Source of the DNA: Barnesiella sp. | GTDB taxonomy: Bacteria; Bacteroidota; Bacteroidia; Bacteroidales; Muribaculaceae | Assembly: GCA_014801075.1 (NCBI GenBank) | Contig: JAAVEW010000009.1 | Location: 1 to 44,898, forward strand | Length of the DNA stretch: 44,898 nucleotides | Direction of reading: 5' to 3' | Position numbers and translations under genes: made by a program | Part shown: positions 9,380 to 16,645 of the stretch, in pieces | Numbering within the stretch: the stretch's first letter is position 1 | How the letters are laid out: every line of letters starts with the position of its first letter | The notes under the pieces: model-generated | What the model saw: the letters and a program-made list of their open reading frames with translations, nothing else | Databases searched by the model: none | Told to the model about the DNA's origin: nothing

Positions 9380-9450
9380 AACCAAATGAAAACCAAACTA
9401 AAACCAAAACATAACCAAAACATAACCAAACGTAAACCAAAGGCAAACCT
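9380..9450 (+). repeat. 11-bp direct repeat array 2 (AACCAAA core)
   Basis: Six complete units begin at 9380, 9391, 9402, 9413, 9424 and 9435, each AACCAAA plus four bases (TGAA, CTAA, ACAT, ACAT, CGTA, GGCA). A terminal AACCT starts at 9446. Orientation and 11-bp period match array 1, and the third-last unit of each array has the same tail (CGTA). Both arrays end in the same AACCT half-unit, which suggests duplication or a shared binding protein. Confidence 0.85.
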
Positions 9451-9485
9451 TCACGCGTGCGCGTAAGGAATATCCTTTTTAAGGA

Positions 9486-9586
9486 AGATATATATTAAGT
9501 CGAATATATATCTATGGAAATAGGAATAAAAATATTATACAGAATATTTTTATATGGAAGTCGGAATCTCGCGCGCGTGCGCGAGA
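9486..9586. repeat. Cluster of three perfect hairpins
   Basis: Three perfect inverted repeats lie in a row. At 9486-9513 AGATATATATT pairs with AATATATATCT (6-nt loop). At 9526-9553 ATAAAAATATT pairs with AATATTTTTAT (6-nt loop). At 9567-9586 TCTCGCGC pairs with GCGCGAGA (4-nt loop). Two AT-only stems followed by one GC-only stem, right after the repeat arrays, suggest cruciform or RNA structure at an origin or control region rather than a simple terminator. Confidence 0.7.
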
Positions 9587-9740
9587 CCGTTCGCTTCGCT
9601 CCGACAACGCCGACATTAAAATTTTTTTGATTTTCTTTTGGCTGACGCATTCCTGCTCCGCAGGAAAAAGAAAAAGAAAAAAAGTTGCGCGCAAAAAAGA
9701 AAAAGAGAATCTCAAGCTCACTGACAGTATGGGAAGCAAA

Positions 9741-9772
9741 CGCCCGGCTCTGCATCAAAACAAAGTCGGGCG
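9741..9772 (-). terminator. Possible terminator of the recombinase gene
   Basis: CGCCCG at 9741 pairs with CGGGCG at 9767-9772, with two further pairs inside. It lies 32 bp after the recombinase stop. The T-run that follows on the minus strand is short (TTTGC), so the call is weak. Confidence 0.35.
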
Positions 9773-9803
9773 AAAAAGATTGTAAGGGGAAAGAGGGGGG
9801 CGC

Positions 9804-11297
9804 TCAAAAGCCTTTGCCTTTGGTGTGCTCATATACCGCCTCGCGGTCAGCGTCCACGTCCTTTATGCGAAACTGCACGGCACAGCCCGTCGGGATTGTG
9901 TCGGGCAACTGCACGGCAAGCCGGGCGATGACCTCATCAACGGTCCCGAAACCGATGTCGCTGACCTCGGCAAGAACCTCTCCGCGAAAATAAGCACGGG
10001 CATAGACCATGCGCTTGGGAGAAAGCCGGAACAACTTGTCGGCAGGCTCATCAACCCCACGCGCCATTCCCTGCTTGCTCTTGGCCGTAGAGAAGAAGAT
10101 AAAATCAATCACCTTGGCATTCAACTCCCATGCAGGAGTGAAATCTATCTTGATATAACCTCTCGTTATCTTGTGTCCATGAGAATGATTCATACCGAAC
10201 GCCACCTCCGCGATGCTCGCATCACAGTCGTTCTGTGCAACCGTTCCCCACGTGTGTCGGAAAGTATATGCACTGTACCAACGCTCCTTCGGTATCCCCA
10301 TGCTCTTACAGAGCTGCTTGATGCCGTTATTCACATTCGCATTGAAAGAGTCCGAGGACGTGAACCGATTGTGAAAGTTCAGCAGATAGGGGTCATCATC
10401 TCCTGCAAGATATTTCTCAATCAACGGCTGAACGATAGGTTCGACCCAAATCTCGAAGTATGCGTCATCAGCGCGGAACTTCTTTGTCTTGGCCCTCTTG
10501 TAGCAGATACAGCCGTTTCTATAATCCTCCTTGCGCAGCTCGTAGATGTCAACCGTATTCATACCGGCGAGACACAGCACCATCTTTGCCACATCGCGCC
10601 CCAGTTCGGGCAACGGCTCAATCATACGCGTTTCGGGCAGGGGAGCGGTAAAGAACAGCCTGCACTCCTCCGGGCTTATCGCCTTCTTGACGGTGCGGTC
10701 GCTCTGTGGAATCTTCACCCTGCCCCACGGATTGACCTTTATGCGCAGATTGCCGTTGTCATAGTCGTTATACTCCTCCACAGCGGCCTTGAACACCTGC
10801 CTCATACATACCGGGTACATTTCCTTTGCCCGGTGAGTATGCTCCAGTGATTGAATCCACCTTGTTATCTGCGTTGAGGTAAGCTGCCCGAACATGATTT
10901 TGTTCGTGCCGAAGAACCGCTCCATGTGTCCGAGAGCCTGCCGATAGTTCTGCGCCGTGCGCAGCTGATACCGGTCCACCATGCGGTCAATATGGCGACG
11001 AGCATAGTCGCTGAAACAGATGTCAGCGTCTCCTTGCGTCACATACTCGATAATCTGACGCACTGTCCACTTTGCGCAATCCTTGCGGTTGAGTTTGTCA
11101 GTATAGAGCAATATCATTCTCGCACAATACTCGTTCACGAAAGGGTCATTGATATTGCCATGCTTGTCCACCATCTGCTTGGTGACAATCTTGTCGGTCT
11201 TGATATATCCCGGTTTGGTATTCTGTGTCACCCGAATATAGACCTGATAGAACCCGTCCTTGCGCGGAGTTCTTACAACAGCTTTGAATGTTGCCAT
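9804..11297 (-). CDS. Tyrosine recombinase / phage integrase, Bacteroidales type
   Basis: This 497-residue protein should catalyse integration and excision of the element. A beta-rich N-terminal arm-binding region (about 1-45) precedes a SAM-like core-binding domain (about 90-185) and the catalytic domain (about 205-400). The second active-site box is YTFRHTW with Arg347 and Tyr344 where His is usual. The third box is MNHSHGHKITRGYI with His371 and the nucleophile Tyr381. The first box reads AGMNTVDIYEL, without the usual Arg after the Gly; IntDOT of CTnDOT also lacks this Arg. About 95 residues follow the catalytic domain, ending in a small beta-type domain (VQFRIKDVD). It is the last gene before host DNA, as expected for an integrase. 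TTGTAA repeats lie upstream. Confidence 0.9.
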   Translation of the reverse strand: MATFKAVVRTPRKDGFYQVYIRVTQNTKPGYIKTDKIVTKQMVDKHGNINDPFVNEYCARMILLYTDKLNRKDCAKWTVRQIIEYVTQGDADICFSDYARRHIDRMVDRYQLRTAQNYRQALGHMERFFGTNKIMFGQLTSTQITRWIQSLEHTHRAKEMYPVCMRQVFKAAVEEYNDYDNGNLRIKVNPWGRVKIPQSDRTVKKAISPEECRLFFTAPLPETRMIEPLPELGRDVAKMVLCLAGMNTVDIYELRKEDYRNGCICYKRAKTKKFRADDAYFEIWVEPIVQPLIEKYLAGDDDPYLLNFHNRFTSSDSFNANVNNGIKQLCKSMGIPKERWYSAYTFRHTWGTVAQNDCDASIAEVAFGMNHSHGHKITRGYIKIDFTPAWELNAKVIDFIFFSTAKSKQGMARGVDEPADKLFRLSPKRMVYARAYFRGEVLAEVSDIGFGTVDEVIARLAVQLPDTIPTGCAVQFRIKDVDADREAVYEHTKGKGF

Positions 11298-11303
11298 TTG
11301 CGT

Positions 11304-11365
11304 TTGTAATTATGTTTGTAAATTCTTGTAAGTGTTTTGCTCGAATGATATAGCAAATTTTGTAA
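11304..11365 (-). promoter_or_regulatory. TTGTAA direct repeats upstream of the recombinase
   Basis: TTGTAA (TTACAA on the coding strand) occurs at 11304, 11316, 11326 and 11360, spacings of 12, 10 and 34 bp, near one, one and three helical turns. The position just before the recombinase start fits arm-type binding sites or an operator for its own regulator. Confidence 0.45.
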
Positions 11366-11376
11366 GTTTTGCCGAC

Positions 11377-11405
11377 ACATTCTGCATGATTATCGTGCAG
11401 AATGT
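11377..11405. other. Candidate attachment-site core (inverted repeat)
   Basis: ACATTCTGCA (11377-11386) and TGCAGAATGT (11396-11405) form a perfect 10-bp inverted repeat around 9 bp (TGATTATCG). It lies between the recombinase and the ppdK terminator, where the prophage-host junction should be. The layout resembles a tyrosine recombinase core site, though 9 bp is slightly longer than the usual 6-8 bp overlap. A regulator operator is the alternative. Confidence 0.4.
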
Positions 11406-11423
11406 ACGAATCGCCCAAGCGCA

Positions 11424-11468
11424 ACTTAGGCGGTAAGCTCCTTTTTATCGGAGCGTTACCGCCTAAGT
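11424..11468 (-). terminator. Long stem-loop after ppdK
   Basis: ACTTAGGCGGTAA-GCTCC at 11424-11441 pairs with GGAGC-(G)-TTACCGCCTAAGT at 11450-11468, about 18 base pairs with one bulged G. It begins 22 bp beyond the ppdK stop. There is no T-run, as is common for terminators in this phylum. Confidence 0.65.
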
Positions 11469-11490
11469 ATCGGATTACGTTAAGTTAAGC

Positions 11491-14205
11491 TTATTCTTCG
11501 ATGGCTGCCTGCGCCGCGGCTACGCGGGCGATGGGCACGCGGAAGGGTGAGCAGCTTACGTAGTTCATGCCGAGTTTGGCGCAGAACTTAACTGATGAGG
11601 GCTCGCCGCCGTGCTCGCCGCAGATACCTACTTTGAGTTCGGGCTTGGTGGCGCGTCCTTTCTTGACACCCATTTCTACGAGCTGGCCTACGCCTTCCTG
11701 ATCGAGAACTTCGAAGGGGTCGGTCTTGATTACGCCGTGCTCTTTGTAGAATTTGAGGAACTTGGGTGCGTCGTCGCGAGAGAAGCCGAATGTCATCTGG
11801 GTCAAGTCGTTGGTACCGAATGAGAAGAAGTCGGCCACGGTTGCGATCTGGTCAGCTGTGAGGGCTGCGCGGGGTACTTCAATCATTGTACCTACCTTGT
11901 AGGGTACGCTTGCGCCCTTTTCCTCAAATACTTTGGCAGCGGTGATGTTGATTACGTCAGCCTGGTTCTGGATTTCTTTGAGTGAACCTACGAGGGGTAT
12001 CATGATTTCGGGGTGAACGTCGATACCGCGTGCTTTAACTGCGAGAGCGGCTTCGATGATTGCGCGGGTCTGCATTTCGGTGATTTCGGGGTAAGTGATA
12101 CCGAGACGGCAACCGCGGTGACCGAGCATGGGGTTGAATTCTTCGAGTGAATCAACTTTTGCTTTTACCTCAGCGAGAGTGATGCCCATTTCGTCGGCGA
12201 GCTCTTTCTGAGTAGCGGTCTGATGAGGTACGAATTCGTGCAACGGGGGATCGAGGAGGCGGATAGTAACACCGAAGCCGTCCATTGCTTCGAAGATGCC
12301 TTCGAAGTCACCGCGCTGCATGGGGAGAAGTTTCTTGAGTGCGTCGCGACGACCTGCTTCATCAGAAGCGAGAATCATTTCGCGCACGGCTTTGATACGG
12401 TCGCCTTCGAAGAACATGTGTTCTGTGCGGCAGAGACCGATACCCTGGGCGCCGAAGTGGCGTGCCTGCTTGGCATCGCGGGGAGTGTCGGCGTTGGTAC
12501 GTACGAGTGTCTTGGTGTACTTGGCAGCGAGGTTCATGATTGCGCCGAAGTCGCCGTCGAGTTCGGGTTCGGCAGTGGGAACCTGACCATCGTAAACTTC
12601 ACCGGTAGAACCGTTGAGTGAAATCCAGTCGCCTTCTTTGTAGACTTTACCACCCATTTCTACGGTCTTTGCCTCGTAGTCAACTTTGATTTCGCCGGCA
12701 CCTGATACGCAGCATTTACCCATACCGCGGGCAACTACGGCTGCGTGAGAGGTCATACCGCCACGCATTGTGAGGATACCCTGAGCCACGGCCATACCGC
12801 GAAGGTCCTCGGGAGAGGTCTCGATACGAACGAGAACAACTTTTTTCTTCTTTTCGGCCCAAGCCTCAGCTTCGTCAGCGAAGAATACGATTTGACCTGT
12901 AGCAGCACCGGGAGATGCGGGCAGACCTTTAGCCATTACTTTGGCACGTTTGAGAGCTGACTTGTCGAATACGGGGTGGAGCAACTCGTCGAGTTTCTGG
13001 GGCTCCATGCGCATGAGGGTAGTCTTTTCGTCGATTTTGCCGTCGCGGAGAAGGTCCATGGCAATCTTCACCATGGCAGCGCCTGTACGCTTACCGTTAC
13101 GGGTCTGGAGCATCCAAAGCTTGCCGTCCTGAATGGTGAATTCCATATCCTGCATGTCGCGGTAGTAGTCCTCGAGACGGTTGGCGATTGCGATAAGTTC
13201 GGCGGCGCAGACGGGCATTGATTCCTCGAGTGAGGGATATTTGGCTGCGCGTTCTTCTTCCGAGATACCCTGGAGGGCAGCCCAGCGACGTGAACCTTCA
13301 ACGGTGATCTGCTGGGGGGTACGGATACCGGCCACAACGTCCTCACCCTGTGCGTTGATAAGGTATTCGCCGTTGAATATGTTTTCACCGGTAGCGGCGT
13401 CGCGAGAGAATGCAACACCGGTAGCGGAGTTGTTACCCATGTTACCGTAAACCATAGCCTGAACGTTAACGGCTGTACCCCACTCTTCGGGAATCTGGTT
13501 CATACGGCGGTAGATGATAGCGCGTTCGTTCATCCAGCTGTCGAACACGGCGCAGATGCCGCCCCAGAGCTGTTCCCATGCGCTGTCGGGGAAGTCTTTG
13601 CCGGTGAAGTCCTTCACAGCGGCTTTGAAGAGAGTAACGAGTGACTTGAGGTCTTCAACATCGAGTTCGGTGTCGAGTTTCACTCCCTTTTCTTCTTTCA
13701 CTTTCTCCATGATAGCTTCGAAGGGGTCGATGTCGGCCTTGCTCTTGGGCTTCATGCCGAGCACAACGTCGCCATACATCTGTACGAAACGGCGGTAGCT
13801 GTCCCAGGCGAAGCGGGGGTTGCCGCTCTTTTCAGCGAGAGAAGCCACGGTAGCGTCGTTCATACCGAGGTTGAGCACGGTGTCCATCATACCGGGCATT
13901 GATGCGCGCGCACCCGAACGTACTGATACGAGGAGGGGATTTGCGGGATCATCGAATTTCTTGCCGGTGAGGCTTTCAACGTGAGCGATAGCTTTTTCTA
14001 CATCGCCTTTGATGCGTTTAACAACTTCGTCTTTGCCATACTGAGTGTATTCTGTACACACTTCGGTAGTGATGGTGAAACCGGGAGGAACCGGCATACC
14101 CAACAAATTCATCTCAGCGAGGTTGGCACCTTTGCCACCGAGGAGATTTCTCATCTCGGCATTGCCTTCAGCCTTACCGTCGCCAAAAGTATAAACTCTT
14201 TTCAT
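11491..14205 (-). CDS. ppdK: Pyruvate, phosphate dikinase
   Basis: This cytosolic enzyme interconverts pyruvate, ATP and Pi with phosphoenolpyruvate, AMP and PPi; in anaerobic Bacteroidales it links glycolysis and gluconeogenesis in a PPi-dependent way. The 904-residue length fits the family. The N-terminal ATP-grasp domain starts with LGGKGANLAEM and has RSGARASMPGMMDT. The swivelling phosphohistidine domain has GGMTSHAAVVARG with His at about 487. The C-terminal PEP/pyruvate barrel has the acid-base Cys at about 862 in GICGEHGG. The gene stands alone, with a promoter box pair far upstream (about 125-nt leader) and a long stem-loop behind. Its 3' flank is where the mobile element sits; the gene itself looks intact. 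Confidence 0.97.
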   Translation of the reverse strand: MKRVYTFGDGKAEGNAEMRNLLGGKGANLAEMNLLGMPVPPGFTITTEVCTEYTQYGKDEVVKRIKGDVEKAIAHVESLTGKKFDDPANPLLVSVRSGARASMPGMMDTVLNLGMNDATVASLAEKSGNPRFAWDSYRRFVQMYGDVVLGMKPKSKADIDPFEAIMEKVKEEKGVKLDTELDVEDLKSLVTLFKAAVKDFTGKDFPDSAWEQLWGGICAVFDSWMNERAIIYRRMNQIPEEWGTAVNVQAMVYGNMGNNSATGVAFSRDAATGENIFNGEYLINAQGEDVVAGIRTPQQITVEGSRRWAALQGISEEERAAKYPSLEESMPVCAAELIAIANRLEDYYRDMQDMEFTIQDGKLWMLQTRNGKRTGAAMVKIAMDLLRDGKIDEKTTLMRMEPQKLDELLHPVFDKSALKRAKVMAKGLPASPGAATGQIVFFADEAEAWAEKKKKVVLVRIETSPEDLRGMAVAQGILTMRGGMTSHAAVVARGMGKCCVSGAGEIKVDYEAKTVEMGGKVYKEGDWISLNGSTGEVYDGQVPTAEPELDGDFGAIMNLAAKYTKTLVRTNADTPRDAKQARHFGAQGIGLCRTEHMFFEGDRIKAVREMILASDEAGRRDALKKLLPMQRGDFEGIFEAMDGFGVTIRLLDPPLHEFVPHQTATQKELADEMGITLAEVKAKVDSLEEFNPMLGHRGCRLGITYPEITEMQTRAIIEAALAVKARGIDVHPEIMIPLVGSLKEIQNQADVINITAAKVFEEKGASVPYKVGTMIEVPRAALTADQIATVADFFSFGTNDLTQMTFGFSRDDAPKFLKFYKEHGVIKTDPFEVLDQEGVGQLVEMGVKKGRATKPELKVGICGEHGGEPSSVKFCAKLGMNYVSCSPFRVPIARVAAAQAAIEE

Positions 14206-14337
14206 TGCGAATTTAGTTTGTGTTTTTAAATATTGAAATATTATCGTAGTCAGTCAGGTGTCGGGCGGGGTTTGAGACTCGCCCAAACGGGGTGATAAAT
14301 GCCATCGACCGGGCTTCGGGACGGCGTTTACTATTTG

Positions 14338-14368
14338 CAAATATAATGAATATGTTTTCAACGGCAAA
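14338..14368 (-). promoter_or_regulatory. ppdK promoter (-33/-7)
   Basis: On the minus strand TTTG (14365-14368) is followed after 19 bp by TATATTTG (14338-14345), a full match to the Bacteroidetes TTTG-N19-TAnnTTTG promoter. Transcription would start near 14330, leaving a leader of about 125 nt that contains GC-rich self-complementary stretches. Confidence 0.65.
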
Positions 14369-14449
14369 ACAATTCGGCATTTTAGTAATTTTTTTTGCTT
14401 TTTCTTTGCTTTGACGCCGGATTGTCGAGGCAATCTCATATTTTATGAC

Positions 14450-14457
14450 TAATTTTG
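14450..14457 (+). promoter_or_regulatory. Candidate rlmD -7 box
   Basis: TAATTTTG fits TAnnTTTG and lies 44 bp before the proposed TTG start. No good -33 box is seen. Confidence 0.35.
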
Positions 14458-14501
14458 CAACAGATATTATTCAGTAAAAATTAATACAAAAAAGATATAT
14501 T

Positions 14502-15911
14502 TTGGGACGTAAAAAGAAAGTGCTCCCTCTCCTTGAGGGAATCAATATAACAGATGTGGCAGCCGAAGGCAATGCCATTGCCCGTGTCGACAACATGGTG
14601 GTGTTTATCCCTTACGGTGCGCCCGGCGACGTTGCCGATGTCAAGATTGACCGCAAGAAGCACTCCTTCATGGAGGGCCATATAGAGCGACTGGTTGAGC
14701 CGTCGCCCATACGTGTCGAGCCGCGTTGCGAGCATTTCGGAGTGTGTGGCGGCTGTCGCTGGCAGCATCTCCCCTATCAGTTTCAGATTGAGGCCAAGCA
14801 GCGTCAGGTGAAAGATGCACTCGACCGTATCGCCAAGATTGAGTATCCCGAAATAATGCCTATCCTCGGCTCAAAGCAGATTTACGGCTACCGCAACAAG
14901 ATGGAATATACATTCTCCAACCGTTGCTGGCTAACCTTCGAACAGATGCGTTCAGGCGAGGAGTTCCCCGACCGCGATGCGGCAGGATTCCATATCCCCG
15001 GCGCGTTTGACAAAGTTCTCGACATCAAGAACTGCCACCTGCAGGACGACCTCGGCAACCGCATCCGTCTCTTCGTAAAGAAATACTGCAAGGATAACAA
15101 TCTGCCTTTCTACGACCTGCGCGCGCAGCACGGATTCATTCGCACTCTCATGATACGCATCGCATCGACCGGCGAGGTGATGGTCGTGGCAGTAGCAGGC
15201 AGCGACGATGTCACTGCGGTTGAAACTATGCTTAAAGCATTGTCAGAACAGTTCCCCGAAATCACATCGCTCCACTACGTGATAAACCTTAAGGTCAACG
15301 ACTCTATTGCCGACCAGGAGGTAATCCACTTCGCGGGCAAACCGTATATCGAGGAGGAAATGGAGGGATTGAAATTTCGCGTAGGCCCGAAATCATTCTA
15401 CCAAACAAACTCCCTGCAAGCCTACGAACTCTATAAAGTAGTAAGAAACTTCGCGGAACTTACCGGCGACGAACTCGTCTACGACCTCTATACAGGAACT
15501 GGTACGATAGCCAACTTCGTGAGCCATAAGGCGCGCCACGTCATCGGTATCGAATATGTGAAGGAAGCTATTGACGATGCGATAATCAACTCCGAAGCCA
15601 ACGGTATCACCAACACCGAATTCTATGCCGGAGACATGAAGGATGTACTCACCGATGAATTTATCGAAAAGCATGGCCGACCGGACGTGATGATTGTTGA
15701 CCCTCCCCGCGCCGGCATGCATCAGGATGTGGTTGATGTGATACTCCGTGCCCGTCCGCGCCGTATTGTCTATGTCAGCTGCAACCCTGCCACACAGGCA
15801 CGCGACCTGCAGTTGCTCAACGAGGCATATCGTGTGGAAGCCGTGCAGCCTGTCGACATGTTCCCCCACACTCATCATGTGGAGAACGTGGTCGCTCTCT
15901 CGCTTCGCTAA
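14502..15911 (+). CDS. rlmD: 23S rRNA (uracil-C5)-methyltransferase, RlmD family
   Basis: This 469-residue SAM-dependent enzyme methylates a uracil of 23S rRNA (U1939 by E. coli numbering) in the RlmD/RumA family; RlmC-like specificity is not excluded. A TRAM RNA-binding domain comes first (about 10-65). The iron-sulfur cysteines Cys76, Cys82 and Cys85 follow in CEHFGVCGGC. The Rossmann fold shows VYDLYTGTGTIANF (SAM site), DPPRAGMH, and the nucleophile Cys427 in VSCNPAT. The frame has no ATG between the in-frame stop at 14475 and Val-rich residue 32, inside the TRAM domain, so TTG at 14502 is the most likely start. It is convergent with pnuT. Confidence 0.93.
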   Translation: MGRKKKVLPLLEGINITDVAAEGNAIARVDNMVVFIPYGAPGDVADVKIDRKKHSFMEGHIERLVEPSPIRVEPRCEHFGVCGGCRWQHLPYQFQIEAKQRQVKDALDRIAKIEYPEIMPILGSKQIYGYRNKMEYTFSNRCWLTFEQMRSGEEFPDRDAAGFHIPGAFDKVLDIKNCHLQDDLGNRIRLFVKKYCKDNNLPFYDLRAQHGFIRTLMIRIASTGEVMVVAVAGSDDVTAVETMLKALSEQFPEITSLHYVINLKVNDSIADQEVIHFAGKPYIEEEMEGLKFRVGPKSFYQTNSLQAYELYKVVRNFAELTGDELVYDLYTGTGTIANFVSHKARHVIGIEYVKEAIDDAIINSEANGITNTEFYAGDMKDVLTDEFIEKHGRPDVMIVDPPRAGMHQDVVDVILRARPRRIVYVSCNPATQARDLQLLNEAYRVEAVQPVDMFPHTHHVENVVALSLR

Positions 15912-15944
15912 TATAATAATATACGCTAATTTAATAATATACGG

Positions 15945-15983
15945 GAGCCGTCCTGACTATAAAAGTTGTCGTCGGAACGGCTC
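15945..15983. terminator. Two-way terminator hairpin between rlmD and pnuT
   Basis: GAGCCGT near 15945 pairs with ACGGCTC ending at 15983, extended by GAC/GTC further in. The structure lies in the 72-bp gap between convergent genes and abuts the pnuT stop codon. Confidence 0.55.
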
Positions 15984-16574
15984 TTAATCTGCCTGAGCGG
16001 CCATGAGTCTGCGCCACTTGAAATATCCGAAGAAAGCCACCACTGTGTAGACTGCATATAGAACGGCATAGAATGGTATGTTCTTATAGATATAAAGTCC
16101 TACGCAGATAGCGTCGACTAAAATCCAGGCAACCCATTGCTCGATATATTTGCGGGCAAGCATCCAGGTGCCTACAATGCTAACTGCGGTGGTAAGCGCA
16201 TCGAGCACCGGCACGTTGGAGTTGGTGAAATAATGCAGCACCAGATATATCCCAAGCCATATTACAAGCGTGGCCGCGATGGACAATAAAGCCAAGGGAG
16301 TGGAGATATTAGTTATCTTCACTCCTTTCTTTTGCTTGGTGCCGCGCCATTTCAGCAGACCGTAGCCTGCTGCAAGCAGGTAGTAAATATTGATTGCGAA
16401 ATCGGCATAAAGGCCCGCATTGAAGTAGACGAACATCGACACCATAGGCATTACCAATGCGAAGAGCCACACCAGAGCGTTGGCATGATACTCGAAATAG
16501 AGGTAGCCTAATCCGAGAAGAAGTCCGACCAGCTCTAAAGCATGGTCGGACAAGTATGAGAAAATTAAATCCAC
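15984..16574 (-). CDS. pnuT: Thiamin transporter of the PnuC family (PnuT)
   Basis: This 196-residue inner-membrane protein has seven or eight hydrophobic helices and the PnuC-type features of NMN/vitamin facilitators (LLGLGYLYFEY near the N-terminus; QWVAWILVDAICVGLYIYKNI near the C-terminus). PnuC proteins carry nicotinamide mononucleotide, nicotinamide riboside or thiamin. The TPP riboswitch in front of the upstream TonB receptor, the second gene position and the known Bacteroidetes arrangement point to thiamin (PnuT). The usual third gene for a thiamin pyrophosphokinase is absent; rlmD lies convergent instead. Substrate is inferred from context. Confidence 0.88.
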   Translation of the reverse strand: MDLIFSYLSDHALELVGLLLGLGYLYFEYHANALVWLFALVMPMVSMFVYFNAGLYADFAINIYYLLAAGYGLLKWRGTKQKKGVKITNISTPLALLSIAATLVIWLGIYLVLHYFTNSNVPVLDALTTAVSIVGTWMLARKYIEQWVAWILVDAICVGLYIYKNIPFYAVLYAVYTVVAFFGYFKWRRLMAAQAD

Positions 16575-16601
16575 GTTTATTTTTGTTCTTTAAATTTATG
16601 T

Positions 16602-16636
16602 TGCATTGCCCGATTGTGACGGGCACAGACAATGCA
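16602..16636 (-). promoter_or_regulatory. Intercistronic stem-loop between thiamin receptor and pnuT
   Basis: TGCATT pairs with AATGCA, and inside them GCCCG (16608-16612) pairs with CGGGC (16620-16624). The structure fills most of the 71-bp gap and could lower or stabilise pnuT mRNA relative to the receptor. No T-run follows. Confidence 0.4.
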
Positions 16637-16645
16637 GAGTAATAT

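Larger units (their letters stand above)
9082..9803. other. 722-bp gene-free block: iteron-like repeats, AT-rich core, hairpins
   Basis: No convincing coding frame is present; the leftward ORFs over 9495-9758 are low-complexity Phe/Ser strings. The block holds two 11-bp repeat arrays (9097-9156 and 9380-9450) around about 220 bp of very AT-rich DNA rich in T-runs and A-runs. Perfect hairpins follow at 9486-9513, 9526-9553 and 9567-9586, and a smaller one at 9650-9666 (TTCCTGC, loop TCC). A purine-rich stretch (9662-9710) and a possible terminator for the recombinase gene (9741-9772) complete it. Direct repeats next to AT-rich DNA resemble plasmid or phage replication origins, but no initiator gene is in the window. 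Confidence 0.7.

Noticed and set aside
9097-9450. CRISPR array
   Set aside because: Units are 11 bp with 4-bp variable parts, far shorter than CRISPR repeats and spacers, and no cas genes are present.
9495-9758. Leftward 87- and 75-codon ORFs in the repeat region
   Set aside because: Phe/Ser-rich low complexity produced by the purine-rich tract and hairpins; no start context or similarity.
11424-11468. Attachment site at the long ppdK stem-loop
   Set aside because: Its length, single bulge and distance from the ppdK stop fit a terminator better than a recombinase core.
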